Source: Nitrospirota bacterium
GTDB taxonomy: Bacteria; Nitrospirota; Thermodesulfovibrionia; UBA6902
Assembly (NCBI GenBank): GCA_016214845.1
Contig: JACRMS010000041.1
Span: forward strand, 1-33,485
Direction: 5' to 3'
DNA length: 33,485 nt
The translations under genes were made by a program, and so were the position numbers. Below the pieces are notes generated by a model. The model was not told the DNA's origin. It saw only the letters and a list, made by a program, of their open reading frames with translations, and did no database searches. Positions 7,073 to 14,088 of the stretch are shown in pieces (the stretch's first letter is position 1; every line of letters begins with the position of its first letter).

Positions 7073-8737
7073 TTAGTATTCTTTAGTGTATACCTTTACT
7101 TCATAGACCTCGCGGAGTTTGGCTGCCCAGTCCTCAATGGATTTATTCACCTTGTCCTTGAAAATCTCTTTCGATATAAATTGCCTCGTTTCCTCAAAGG
7201 GCTCCGGTTTTGGAGGAAAGACATCCTGTATATACAAAACATAATAGTACTTCTCCGGGCTGGTGTAAAGCCTTACATCCCCGGACTTGACGCCGGACAA
7301 TGTCTTAAGCACGTCCCCGGTCAGGTCCTTTGTTATTATCACAGTGCCCTCAAACTCCAGCAGCCCCTTGGCGTCCTTGTCCACCTGCCTCTCTGTGTTG
7401 GCGCTGAGCCATTTAAAGTCAGCCCCTTTCTTCAGTGCGTCCAGGGAGTTCTCAGCGTCTTCCTTTTTCAGGAAGACCATGCTGCTGATCCTCATCATTT
7501 CAGGAGAAGAATACTGGTCGATATTTTTTTCATAATATTTTCTCTCTTCAGCTTCGCCCACTTTGATGTCAGGCACAATGACCTTCTTCAAAAAAGAATC
7601 AAAGAGCAGGGAGCTCTCGTATTCCTTGACCATGCTTTTGTAAACGGGAGATTTGTCTATCCCCTGTCTTAACGCTTCCTTAAGCAGCAGCCTTTTCTGC
7701 AGTAACTCGTCGTAGAGCATCAGCCTTTTCTTGTCATTCAGTTTTTTCTTTTTAAGGGCCTTCTCTACCCCGTGGAAATACTTATTCTGCAGGGCTTCCG
7801 TCAGTTCAGCAACTGTGATGGGGGCCTCTCCCTCTATTTCAGCGACCACGCGCGTATCTTTAAGCAGTTTTTCAAATTCCTCTACAGAGGTTTCATAATC
7901 AAGGCCTTCGAGGACCTTCGCGTCTATCTTCGCGTATTTTTTTATCAAAGAGTCTTTCAGCTCTTCAAACGCCTTCTTCCTCTTGTACTCAAGGGCCTGC
8001 TTCCGGGCCTCCTCTTTGGCCGCGAGGTTTTCAGGCACGCGGACATCTTCAAGTTTAAAAATTATAAACCCGTAACTAAGATCGATGGCGGGGCTTATAG
8101 AGCCGATCTCCATCCGGGAGACCTCTTCCATTATCTTCGGCACGAGCTCCTGGCCTTTTATATATTCTCCCTCCCCTCTTCCTTTTGCGGTATTGTCAGC
8201 TATGGTCCTTTTCACTATTTCATCGAAATTACCATTTGCCTTTATCTCTTCCTCTGCCTTTTTTGCCGCGTCTGCTTTATCAAACAGGATGGATTTCAAT
8301 TTAAATTCCCTGACAGCCTCTTTATAGAGCCTGTCGACCTCTTCATCATCAGCGGTCATCCCCCTGATATACAGTCCCTTCACAAGCCCGGTGAGAGTCT
8401 GCCGGGAGTTCTGCTCCATCATTTCTTTTACATCCGGCAGTTCGTTAAGCCCGATATTTGTTGCCTCCTGCCCTATGAGCCTCATGGTGATCATCCGGTC
8501 CAGTATTCCTTTATAATCTATCCTGCTTACCTGTGTTCCTTCCTTCGCTTCTGATTGCCCGGAATGAATGGAGGAAAGCATTTTATCGAATTCCCTGACG
8601 GTGATAGGATCATTATTGACCGTCGCCATTACTTCTTCCCCGTCAATTACAGGCAGTTTCTGATCGGCAGGAAATCCAGAAGACGCGGACAGGAACAGCA
8701 TTGAAATAACAAATAATAGAGAAAGAGATTTATTCAT
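7073..8737 (-). CDS. Periplasmic SurA/parvulin-type peptidyl-prolyl isomerase
   Basis: A 554-residue exported foldase. After a signal peptide (1-24) come a SurA-N-like helical region (about 34-140, starting VMATVNNDPITVREFDKML), a parvulin-like domain (about 145-235, with FKLKSILFDKADAAKKAEE and SPAIDLSYGFIIFKLED), a second helical region containing another APITVAELTEAL segment, and a second parvulin-like domain (about 412-520). The family folds outer-membrane and exported proteins. Whether both isomerase domains keep catalytic residues cannot be settled by eye. It directly precedes the 26-heme cytochrome, which suggests a dedicated chaperone for apocytochrome or barrel folding. The ATG is preceded by GGAG five bases upstream. 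A 135-bp gap without a clear terminator separates it from the PilZ regulator gene upstream, so read-through from that promoter is likely. Confidence 0.85.
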   Translation of the reverse strand: MNKSLSLLFVISMLFLSASSGFPADQKLPVIDGEEVMATVNNDPITVREFDKMLSSIHSGQSEAKEGTQVSRIDYKGILDRMITMRLIGQEATNIGLNELPDVKEMMEQNSRQTLTGLVKGLYIRGMTADDEEVDRLYKEAVREFKLKSILFDKADAAKKAEEEIKANGNFDEIVKRTIADNTAKGRGEGEYIKGQELVPKIMEEVSRMEIGSISPAIDLSYGFIIFKLEDVRVPENLAAKEEARKQALEYKRKKAFEELKDSLIKKYAKIDAKVLEGLDYETSVEEFEKLLKDTRVVAEIEGEAPITVAELTEALQNKYFHGVEKALKKKKLNDKKRLMLYDELLQKRLLLKEALRQGIDKSPVYKSMVKEYESSLLFDSFLKKVIVPDIKVGEAEERKYYEKNIDQYSSPEMMRISSMVFLKKEDAENSLDALKKGADFKWLSANTERQVDKDAKGLLEFEGTVIITKDLTGDVLKTLSGVKSGDVRLYTSPEKYYYVLYIQDVFPPKPEPFEETRQFISKEIFKDKVNKSIEDWAAKLREVYEVKVYTKEY

Positions 8738-8872
8738 TTTGCTCCGCTATAAACGACTTTTAAAAATATTTTCGGACCGGACTGAAGGCTTATCGTGCCG
8801 GGGTCAGCGACTTCACAAAAAAGATATTGAAGCATGTTCGGAATGACATTGCCGGCGGGACATTTTTTGTAC

Positions 8873-9550
8873 TTAAATGAATTGGACCCCCGCCCTGTAA
8901 TCACCATTTTCCTTAACGCTCCATTTAACAATGCCTGATTTGCTCCCCAATACGTCATCGAACCTGAGAAGGTCCCCGAAGAATACGGGACTGCCGGTCC
9001 TTAAGCCGGCGCCTCCCAGACTGATGTCTATGATATCACCCTGTAGCGTAGTTTTCAAATCCGAATCGTAAGAGACATAAATGGAATAATGGACGGTCCT
9101 TCTATACTGGGACCTTGGAAATTTTCTTTTCTCATTATTAAAATCGGTCCCGTCATTTTCTTCAGCATGGTGGAAATCTTCATCCGACAGTTCGTGATTA
9201 ACAAACGCCTTGACTATGTCGAGCTCAATCGGTTTTGGAATAAAAAGAGACGCGTTGCCCGCGATTTTCTTCATCACATCATCATCTAAATATTCCGCGG
9301 TCATGACCACGACCTTTGTCTTGGGAGATGTCATGCGTATCCTCTCCATGATTTCCATCCCGCTTATGTCCGGCAGGTTCAGGTCGAGAAAGCAGATGTC
9401 ATATTGATTTGAATTTATAGAATCGATTGCCTTCTTGCCGGTTTCGGCGATTGTTATCTCTCCTTTAAAAGCGCAGCTTACATTAAGGGCCTTTGACATC
9501 CCGTAGAGAATTGCAGACTGGTCATCAACTATCAGGATTTTTTTAACCAT
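8873..9550 (-). CDS. Response regulator with receiver and PilZ (c-di-GMP binding) domains
   Basis: 225 residues. Residues 1-120 are a receiver: the acidic pair in VDDQ, phospho-acceptor Asp in CFLDLNLPD, the conserved Thr in VVMTAE and the Lys in FIPKPIE are all present. Residues 137-225 resemble PilZ: an arginine-rich start (RKFPRSQYRR), then DISLGGAGL, which fits the D/NxSxxG part of the c-di-GMP site. It should link phosphorelay input to c-di-GMP binding with no DNA-binding domain. A sigma-54-like promoter (9591-9605) lies just upstream, facing away from the OmcS-side promoter. It is the first gene of the leftward block of foldase, two cytochromes and NHL protein. A GEMM-type riboswitch on the other arm gives a second c-di-GMP link. 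The cognate kinase is not adjacent. Confidence 0.88.
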   Translation of the reverse strand: MVKKILIVDDQSAILYGMSKALNVSCAFKGEITIAETGKKAIDSINSNQYDICFLDLNLPDISGMEIMERIRMTSPKTKVVVMTAEYLDDDVMKKIAGNASLFIPKPIELDIVKAFVNHELSDEDFHHAEENDGTDFNNEKRKFPRSQYRRTVHYSIYVSYDSDLKTTLQGDIIDISLGGAGLRTGSPVFFGDLLRFDDVLGSKSGIVKWSVKENGDYRAGVQFI

Positions 9551-9590
9551 TTTTCTCTTTCAACAAAAAAACTTTCATGGACCCAATAAA

Positions 9591-9605
9591 GCAAATATTG
9601 TACCA
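9591..9605 (-). promoter_or_regulatory. Sigma-54-like promoter, leftward (PilZ-regulator/cytochrome block)
   Basis: The minus strand reads TGGTACAATATTTGC: -24 TGG(T)AC, five bases, -12 TTGC. One consensus base differs (T for C after GG). It is 41 bp before the ATG at 9550. The dyad pair begins 99 bp upstream. Confidence 0.55.
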
Positions 9606-9703
9606 AAAGGCGCAAGGCTAATTCGTCTCCTTTGAAATCGTTGTTTTAAGAATGGCAGACGACGTGCTGTTGATAAATGAGATAAAGCAACCAAAGCCTG
9701 AAT

Positions 9704-9741
9704 CTGGTCAAAAGACCATACCGGCATGGTGGTAAGACCGG
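9704..9741. promoter_or_regulatory. Paired TGGT-N6-ACC dyads between divergent promoters
   Basis: CTGGTCAAAAGACCAT (9704-9719) and ATGGTGGTAAGACCGG (9726-9741) repeat the motif found at 429-465 and 2527-2563, with the same 6-bp centre and 22-bp spacing. The second unit is especially close to CTGGTGGTTTGACCG at 451-465. The central position suggests that one bound activator serves both promoters. Confidence 0.68.
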
Positions 9742-9840
9742 ACAGTTGATGACAGCCAAAACAGGAAATCAATCCTGCTTCTTAATATAACCTCCAGTTT
9801 TTTAAATGGTTCTTCCATGACAGTTATGATGAATTTTTTC

Positions 9841-9856
9841 TGGCACAAGCCTTGCT
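9841..9856 (+). promoter_or_regulatory. Sigma-54 promoter, rightward (NHL/OmcS-like block)
   Basis: TGGCACAAGCCTTGCT is a full consensus -24/-12 element (TGGCAC, five bases, TTGCT). Transcription should begin near 9867-9868, about 20 bases before the ATG at 9889. This also shows that the longer reading frame opening at 9817 is not the true start. Confidence 0.82.
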
Positions 9857-9888
9857 CTTATCATTACAGAATGAGAGGAAATGAGACC

Positions 9889-10860
9889 ATGAAAGGTAAC
9901 GCGATACAAAGCAGACACAGGTTCTCAGTTGCTCTCTTATTAGCGGCCTTTGTCCTTCTGATGAGCGCCGAGTATGCGGCAGCAAAGGTCAACGGGGCAA
10001 TTTATATGTATAACCTCTCGGATTTTACCGGCGTCATCCCTTATAACTGGTCTGCTCTGTCAGTTGATAAAGAGAGAAATGAGATATATGTCATCTACAA
10101 AAACGAAGTTGAGGTCTTTAATGAAAAGGGAATGAAGATCTACAGTTTCGGAGATGACGAAAATCTCAGGGGAGTTATAGCTGATGTTACAGTCGGCAGG
10201 GACGGGACGATCTTTCTGCTTCTGTCTGAAGGAGACATCTATTCCGTTGTGCGCTGCAATTACAGGGGAGAACCCGTGGCCCCAATAGATTTCAGGAATT
10301 TCCCCGGCCAGTTCTCAAAGTTCCTTCCCGGACGCATCATTTACAGGAACGGGGACCTTTACCTGGCAGACCTCGTGTTCTCAAAGAAGGTTGTCATCAC
10401 TGATTCAGACGGCGTTTATAAGGACGGCTATGAACTGGATTCCATCCTTGCCCTCAAAGACATTGAAGGGAAGCCCGGCCAGGAAAAAGAGATTGCCGGT
10501 TTCAGCCTTGACAGAGACGGGAACATGCTTTTTACGGTCCCCACAATTTTCAAGGCATTCAAGGTGTCCTCTGACCGCAAGGTGCAAATGTTCGGCGAAG
10601 CCGGGAACATCCCCGGCAAGTTCTCCGTTGTTGCAGGCATCACGTCGGATGATGCGGGGAACTACTATGTTACAGACACATTAAAGAGTGTGGTCATGGT
10701 TTATGACAGGGACTTTAATTTTATTTTTGAATTCGGCTACCGCGGCGATCAGCCGGGTAATTTGATTGCCCCGAGAAATATGGTTGTTAATGACGGCTAC
10801 TTATACGTTTCTCAATCAAGGAAAAGGGGAGTCAGTGTTTACAGAATTCTTCAGGATTGA
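9889..10860 (+). CDS. Exported NHL-type beta-propeller protein
   Basis: 323 residues from the ATG at 9889. This start has AGAGG ten bases upstream and lies just after the sigma-54 promoter. The signal peptide is MKGNAIQSRHRFSVALLLAAF...YAAA-K. The rest shows propeller blades with recurring phrases: GRDGTIFLLLSEGDIYSVVR, YRNGDLYLADLVFSKKVV, DRDGNMLFTVPTIFKAFKV, DDAGNYYVTDTLKSVVMVYD and NDGYLYVSQSRKRGVSVYRI. No heme motif or enzyme signature is visible. It is followed 227 bp later by the riboswitch-controlled OmcS-like gene. Association with the nanowire cytochrome, as scaffold, assembly or secretion factor, is inferred from position and from the second NHL gene in the opposite cytochrome block. 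The two NHL proteins are only distantly alike. Confidence 0.83.
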   Translation: MKGNAIQSRHRFSVALLLAAFVLLMSAEYAAAKVNGAIYMYNLSDFTGVIPYNWSALSVDKERNEIYVIYKNEVEVFNEKGMKIYSFGDDENLRGVIADVTVGRDGTIFLLLSEGDIYSVVRCNYRGEPVAPIDFRNFPGQFSKFLPGRIIYRNGDLYLADLVFSKKVVITDSDGVYKDGYELDSILALKDIEGKPGQEKEIAGFSLDRDGNMLFTVPTIFKAFKVSSDRKVQMFGEAGNIPGKFSVVAGITSDDAGNYYVTDTLKSVVMVYDRDFNFIFEFGYRGDQPGNLIAPRNMVVNDGYLYVSQSRKRGVSVYRILQD

Positions 10861-10978
10861 GGCGGAGCTTGACACGAGACGGTGCAATTCCGCTTCAGAT
10901 CAAAAAGGAGGTGATGACAGGGGGGCAGTAAAAAAAAGCATATGAAGTGAAGTTTGCCGGCTTTTGCCGGCAGGAAAC

Positions 10979-11081
10979 ATCCTCCGCAACAAGGTAAACC
11001 CATCGCAAGGTGGGGACACAAAGCTGACAGGTCCCGGACAGGGACGGCTGGGCTGCCGGAGAAAAAAAACAATTGGAGGAT
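10979..11081 (+). promoter_or_regulatory. GEMM-I cyclic-dinucleotide riboswitch before the OmcS-like gene
   Basis: The leader contains AACAAGGTAAACCCATCGC, a GNRA-type GCAA loop closed by CCATC/GGTGG, then GGGGACACAAAGCTGACAGG and finally GACGGCTGGGCTGCCGG. Order and conserved blocks match the GEMM-I aptamer (AGGGCAAACC, P2 with GNRA loop, GGGACGCAAAGCC, GGTAGCCGGGTTGCC). Aligned without gaps to the Vibrio Vc2 aptamer, the base at position 20 is G, as in c-di-GMP binders, and the intercalating A47 is present. CTCCG (10982-10986) can pair with CGGAG (11057-11061) to close the aptamer. The overlapping ATCCTCC (10979-10985) is fully complementary to GGAGGAT (11075-11081), the ribosome-binding site. 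Ligand binding would therefore be expected to free the ribosome site (ON switch). A GCCGGC-TTTT-GCCGGC hairpin (10956-10971) precedes it. Confidence 0.8.
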
Positions 11082-11087
11082 AAAAAG

Positions 11088-12335
11088 ATGAAAGGATTAA
11101 AAATAGTTTTCGTTGTACTGGCTGCCGCCTTAATAGCTTTAGGCGCTGCAACCGCATATGCCTTCCACTCAGGCGGTGTTGCCGAGTGCATGGGCTGCCA
11201 CAACATTCATGACGCAAAAAGCACAAGCGCACTTTTGGCAGGAACTGACATTAGTTCGACCTGTGTAAATTGCCACGGCGCATCAGGCGCAAGCAGCTAT
11301 CACATAGTTACCCCTGACGCGGACATGCCGGCAGGCACACCTCCCGGAAACAGGACCCCTGGCGGAGACTTCGGATGGCTGAAAAAAACTTACACATACA
11401 GCCCGAGGGCCGGAAGCAACGTTGTTGATGCAGGCGACAGGCACGGGCACAACATCGTAGCAATAGACTTTACTTATAATGCTGACGCGACCAACCTGAC
11501 AGCGCCGGGTGGAGACATGGACGCTACACAGCTTTCCTGTAACAGCTGCCATGACAACCACGGCAAATTAAGAAGGCTTTCCGACGGGACCCTTGCTACA
11601 ACAGGCGCCCCGATCATCGGATCAGGCTCTTATGACACCAGCGTTGTTCCGCTTGCGGGACAGGCAGTAGGCGCTTACCGCCTTCTTCGCGGACCCGGTT
11701 CTACTGCCGGATCAGGCGGCAAGACTTTCACCGCAGTTTTTAACGCGGTAGTTCCAAGCACATATAACAGATCAGAAGCGGTTACCCCTACCCGTGTAGC
11801 CTATGGCGCGGGAATATCCGACTGGTGCGCAACATGCCATCCGGACATGCATTCAGGGACAAGTTCACTGATGACCCACCCGGTAAATCAGCCGATCGGC
11901 GTAGACGTTGCAGCCAACTATAACGCATATGTAGGCAGCGGTAACATGACAGGAAACTCAAACACATCATTCGACTCAATCGTTCCATTCCAGATGGACA
12001 ACACAACTGATTTTGCAACACTCAAAGCAAAAGCAGTCAATAACGGCAGTGTAGCTACAGGACCTGCGTCGAGTGACAGAGTTATGTGTCTCAGCTGCCA
12101 CAGAGCTCATGCAACAGGATGGGAATACATGACCAGATGGAACGCCACTGGAAACGAGTTCATCGCGGTTGAAGGCGTATGGCCGGGGACCGATTCACCT
12201 GTTGTTGCGGCCCAGGCGGCAAAATATTCACAGGGCCGTACAGTAGCAGAGACAACAAAGGCATACAATGACACAGCGATGCATTACGGCAGTTACCAGA
12301 GATCGCTCTGCAATAAATGCCACGCACAAGACTAA
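11088..12335 (+). CDS. omcS: OmcS-like hexaheme nanowire cytochrome
   Basis: 415 residues with six CXXCH motifs at 34-38, 59-63, 151-155, 247-251, 334-338 and 408-412. After the signal peptide (cleavage at TAYA-F25) the mature protein starts FHSGGVAECMGCH, very close to Geobacter OmcS (FHSGGVAECEGCH). Further shared stretches, recalled from OmcS, include SSYHI, ADMPAGT, TPGGDFGW, KKTYT, GHNIVA, STYNR(S/T)EA, TRVAYG, CLSCHRAHA and the C-terminus LCNKCHA-D. OmcS polymerises into extracellular heme filaments that carry electrons to minerals or partner cells; the close match over the full length supports the same role. ATG 11088 has GGAGGA seven bases upstream; the TTG at 11073 lies inside that site and is rejected. 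The gene is headed by the riboswitch and closed by a terminator at 12376. Its outward path probably uses the large cytochromes and barrel encoded nearby. Confidence 0.93.
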   Translation: MKGLKIVFVVLAAALIALGAATAYAFHSGGVAECMGCHNIHDAKSTSALLAGTDISSTCVNCHGASGASSYHIVTPDADMPAGTPPGNRTPGGDFGWLKKTYTYSPRAGSNVVDAGDRHGHNIVAIDFTYNADATNLTAPGGDMDATQLSCNSCHDNHGKLRRLSDGTLATTGAPIIGSGSYDTSVVPLAGQAVGAYRLLRGPGSTAGSGGKTFTAVFNAVVPSTYNRSEAVTPTRVAYGAGISDWCATCHPDMHSGTSSLMTHPVNQPIGVDVAANYNAYVGSGNMTGNSNTSFDSIVPFQMDNTTDFATLKAKAVNNGSVATGPASSDRVMCLSCHRAHATGWEYMTRWNATGNEFIAVEGVWPGTDSPVVAAQAAKYSQGRTVAETTKAYNDTAMHYGSYQRSLCNKCHAQD

Positions 12336-12375
12336 ACTGTTCAGTGGAGGTTTGACCGCCTCTGCTCAATATTTA

Positions 12376-12404
12376 AAGGGCCGGCAGAAGCCGGCCCTTT
12401 TTTT
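12376..12404 (+). terminator. Intrinsic terminator after the OmcS-like gene
   Basis: AAGGGCCGGC (12376-12385), a four-base AGAA loop and GCCGGCCCTT (12390-12399), running into a seven-T tract. It closes the NHL/OmcS-like unit and separates it from the propeller lipoprotein gene. Confidence 0.92.
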
Positions 12405-12405
12405 C

Positions 12406-12434
12406 TTGCATTTTGGGTGTTATTACTCTACTAT
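12406..12434 (+). promoter_or_regulatory. Predicted sigma-70-type promoter
   Basis: TTGCAT (12406-12411), 17 bp, TACTAT (12429-12434), directly after the terminator and 26 bp before the ATG at 12460. It would allow expression of the lipoprotein/barrel genes independent of the sigma-54 promoter. Confidence 0.4.
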
Positions 12435-12459
12435 TTAATTTAAGAATTTCTTGGGAATT

Positions 12460-13974
12460 ATGGTCCGGGACATAAGAATATTTTCTTCATTGCCTGTAAA
12501 TGGGCAACTAAAGCCGCCCGATACCTTGGCCCCCGCGTTTTCCTGCCATTCAGGCAGATACCATTTGCAGGGGCTGATGATCGTTCTCGTCTTTTCATTA
12601 TTTCTTTCAGGCTGCCAGTTCAAGTCTGGCCTTTTAAAAACTGCTGACGAAGACAGAAAGGAAAGAGGCGAAGTCCTTCTTTACACGCAGCCATTTCCGC
12701 AGGAGTCAGACAGGCTCAGGTTCAACATCGAAGAGATCTCAGCCGTGAGAGATGACGCCATGGTATTCCCCCTGTCTCCGGTGTTAAGCGAAATAAAATG
12801 CCGTGATATGAAAAGCCAGAGACTGTTGGCCACAGGCTGGCTGCCCCCCGGCCACTATACGGAGGTTTTATTCAAGGTAAAAAATGCATCCCTGGAAGTT
12901 GAGGACGGGGAGGCAAACCTCCTGGTGCCTGCCGGACCGGTAACAGCACCGTTTATGTTTGATGTCGGGAGAGAGATGTCATATGTCTTTTCCCTTGTAT
13001 TCAACTATACACAATCCATCAAGGGGATGTTGAGCTTCAGCCCTTCGTTCTCTGTGTTCTTTCCTGAGAGACCGGTCGTCAACCTGTTAGGGTACGTATC
13101 AAATTCTGAATCAGACACTATCACGGTAATTGATAAAAAGGCGATGCAGGTAATAAATGTTATAGCAACCGGGAAAGGCCCACGAGGGATAGCCATAGAT
13201 CAAGTCCGTAAAAGGGCGTATGTGGCGCTTTCGGGTGACGACTCCATTGACGTCATTGATATCACAGCAGGCAGGAAAATTAACACCATCCGCCTTAACC
13301 CCGGGGACAAACCACAGGAGTCCGCTCTAACGCCGGCCGGGACCCTGCTGATAACGGCAAACACAGGTTCGGACAGTATAAGTTTGATAGACCCGCTGGC
13401 CTTTATCGAATTAGACAGGATCGCTGTCGGCAACAGCCCCCATTCAATCGCAATTGACCCGGCGGGAAGGAGGGCGTATGTCTTTAATTCGCTTTCCAGC
13501 ACGATATCCGTCATAGACCTTGCGAGCAGCTCCGTTGCGGCCACGATATCAACTGAACCGGGGCCGCTGCGGGGACAGTTTAACAGGGAAGGGAACAAAC
13601 TCTATGTCATCCATGAGTGGTCGTCATACATGACAGTGATAGACCCGTTCACTCTTTCAGCGCTTGGCAGGGTCCGCATCGGGATGGGAGCGAACGCGCT
13701 TAAGCTTGATACAAGGACAAACTTAATATACGTGGCCAGGAAAAACGATATAATGGTTGAAGTTTATGATCCTTTTTCCGCTATTCCCATTGATTACATA
13801 AAAGCGGAGGGAAGCGCATCATACATCACCATTGACAGCGAGGAAAACAACCTGTATCTGATCGTGCCGGAGATGAAAACCGTGCTTGTTGTCGATATCG
13901 TCAGTAAAAAGATCGTCTCTAAAATAGATATCGGCAAAAGCCCCGCCTGGGTAACCATGATGGGGGAAAGGTAA
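12460..13974 (+). CDS. YVTN/YncE-type beta-propeller lipoprotein
   Basis: 504 residues from ATG 12460. A hydrophobic stretch ends in a lipobox, MIVLVFSLFLSGC, so a lipid anchor is predicted. The segment before it is about 38 residues, unusually long, and the true start may be nearer 12577. Residues after the Cys to about 205 form an N-terminal domain resembling DUF4382 (LRFNIEEISAVRDDAMVFPL, LATGWLPPGHYTEVLFKV). A propeller follows with YVTN-type repeats: VSNSESDTITVIDKKAMQVI, VALSGDDSIDVIDITAGRKI, ITANTGSDSISLIDPLAFIE and AYVFNSLSSTISVIDLASSS. It should be anchored in an outer or inner membrane leaflet, facing the periplasm or the outside. It sits between the OmcS-like gene and the barrel gene. 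The function is unknown; a scaffold role for electron-transfer parts is a guess. Confidence 0.82.
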   Translation: MVRDIRIFSSLPVNGQLKPPDTLAPAFSCHSGRYHLQGLMIVLVFSLFLSGCQFKSGLLKTADEDRKERGEVLLYTQPFPQESDRLRFNIEEISAVRDDAMVFPLSPVLSEIKCRDMKSQRLLATGWLPPGHYTEVLFKVKNASLEVEDGEANLLVPAGPVTAPFMFDVGREMSYVFSLVFNYTQSIKGMLSFSPSFSVFFPERPVVNLLGYVSNSESDTITVIDKKAMQVINVIATGKGPRGIAIDQVRKRAYVALSGDDSIDVIDITAGRKINTIRLNPGDKPQESALTPAGTLLITANTGSDSISLIDPLAFIELDRIAVGNSPHSIAIDPAGRRAYVFNSLSSTISVIDLASSSVAATISTEPGPLRGQFNREGNKLYVIHEWSSYMTVIDPFTLSALGRVRIGMGANALKLDTRTNLIYVARKNDIMVEVYDPFSAIPIDYIKAEGSASYITIDSEENNLYLIVPEMKTVLVVDIVSKKIVSKIDIGKSPAWVTMMGER

Positions 13975-13975
13975 T

Positions 13976-14006
13976 CAGAAGCAAGAAGTAAGAAGTAAGA
14001 AGTTAA
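13976..14006. repeat. Degenerate AGAAGTA tandem repeat
   Basis: AGAAGCAAGAAGTAAGAAGT followed by AAGAAGTT: a short array of heptamer-like AGAAGTA units. The sequence type matches the arms of the inverted repeat at 29582-29693, but only one arm is clear here. Confidence 0.55.
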
Positions 14007-14088
14007 AAAATGAAGAATTATTAGGGCGAGACGTTGCCTCGACTGTTTGAATGCAAGAAATAAAATGACCTGGAAATTTACAGTTTAA

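Larger units (their letters stand above)
9551..9888. other. 338-nt divergent control region
   Basis: No gene is seen. It lies between the leftward PilZ-regulator gene and the rightward NHL gene and carries two outward-facing sigma-54 promoters (9591-9605 and 9841-9856). Paired dyads (9704-9741) are almost midway, 99 and 100 bp from the two -24 elements. A further dyad, CAGGAAATCAATCCTG (9762-9777), lies 64 bp before the right promoter and may be another protein site. Confidence 0.65.

Noticed and set aside
7772-8554. Long plus-strand frame (260 codons) opposite the foldase gene
   Set aside because: It is antisense to a well-supported protein, has no recognisable domain, and has aromatic-rich composition typical of shadow frames.
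8734-8958. A 74-codon minus-strand frame between the PilZ regulator and foldase genes
   Set aside because: It overlaps the end of the regulator in another frame, shows no domain and no convincing ribosome site.
9650-9750. Possible second GEMM riboswitch (GCAACCAAAGCC, GGTGGTAAGACCGG)
   Set aside because: The conserved order and closing blocks of GEMM-I do not fit, whereas the same bases match the repeated TGGT-N6-ACC dyads exactly.
9575-9772. A 65-codon minus-strand frame containing CFGCH, like a heme motif
   Set aside because: It opens with TTG, has no ribosome site or signal peptide, and overlaps the dyads and a sigma-54 promoter. A chance match is more likely.
9817-9888. Earlier start for the NHL protein upstream of 9889
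   Set aside because: The sigma-54 promoter at 9841-9856 lies within it, so these codons would not be transcribed.
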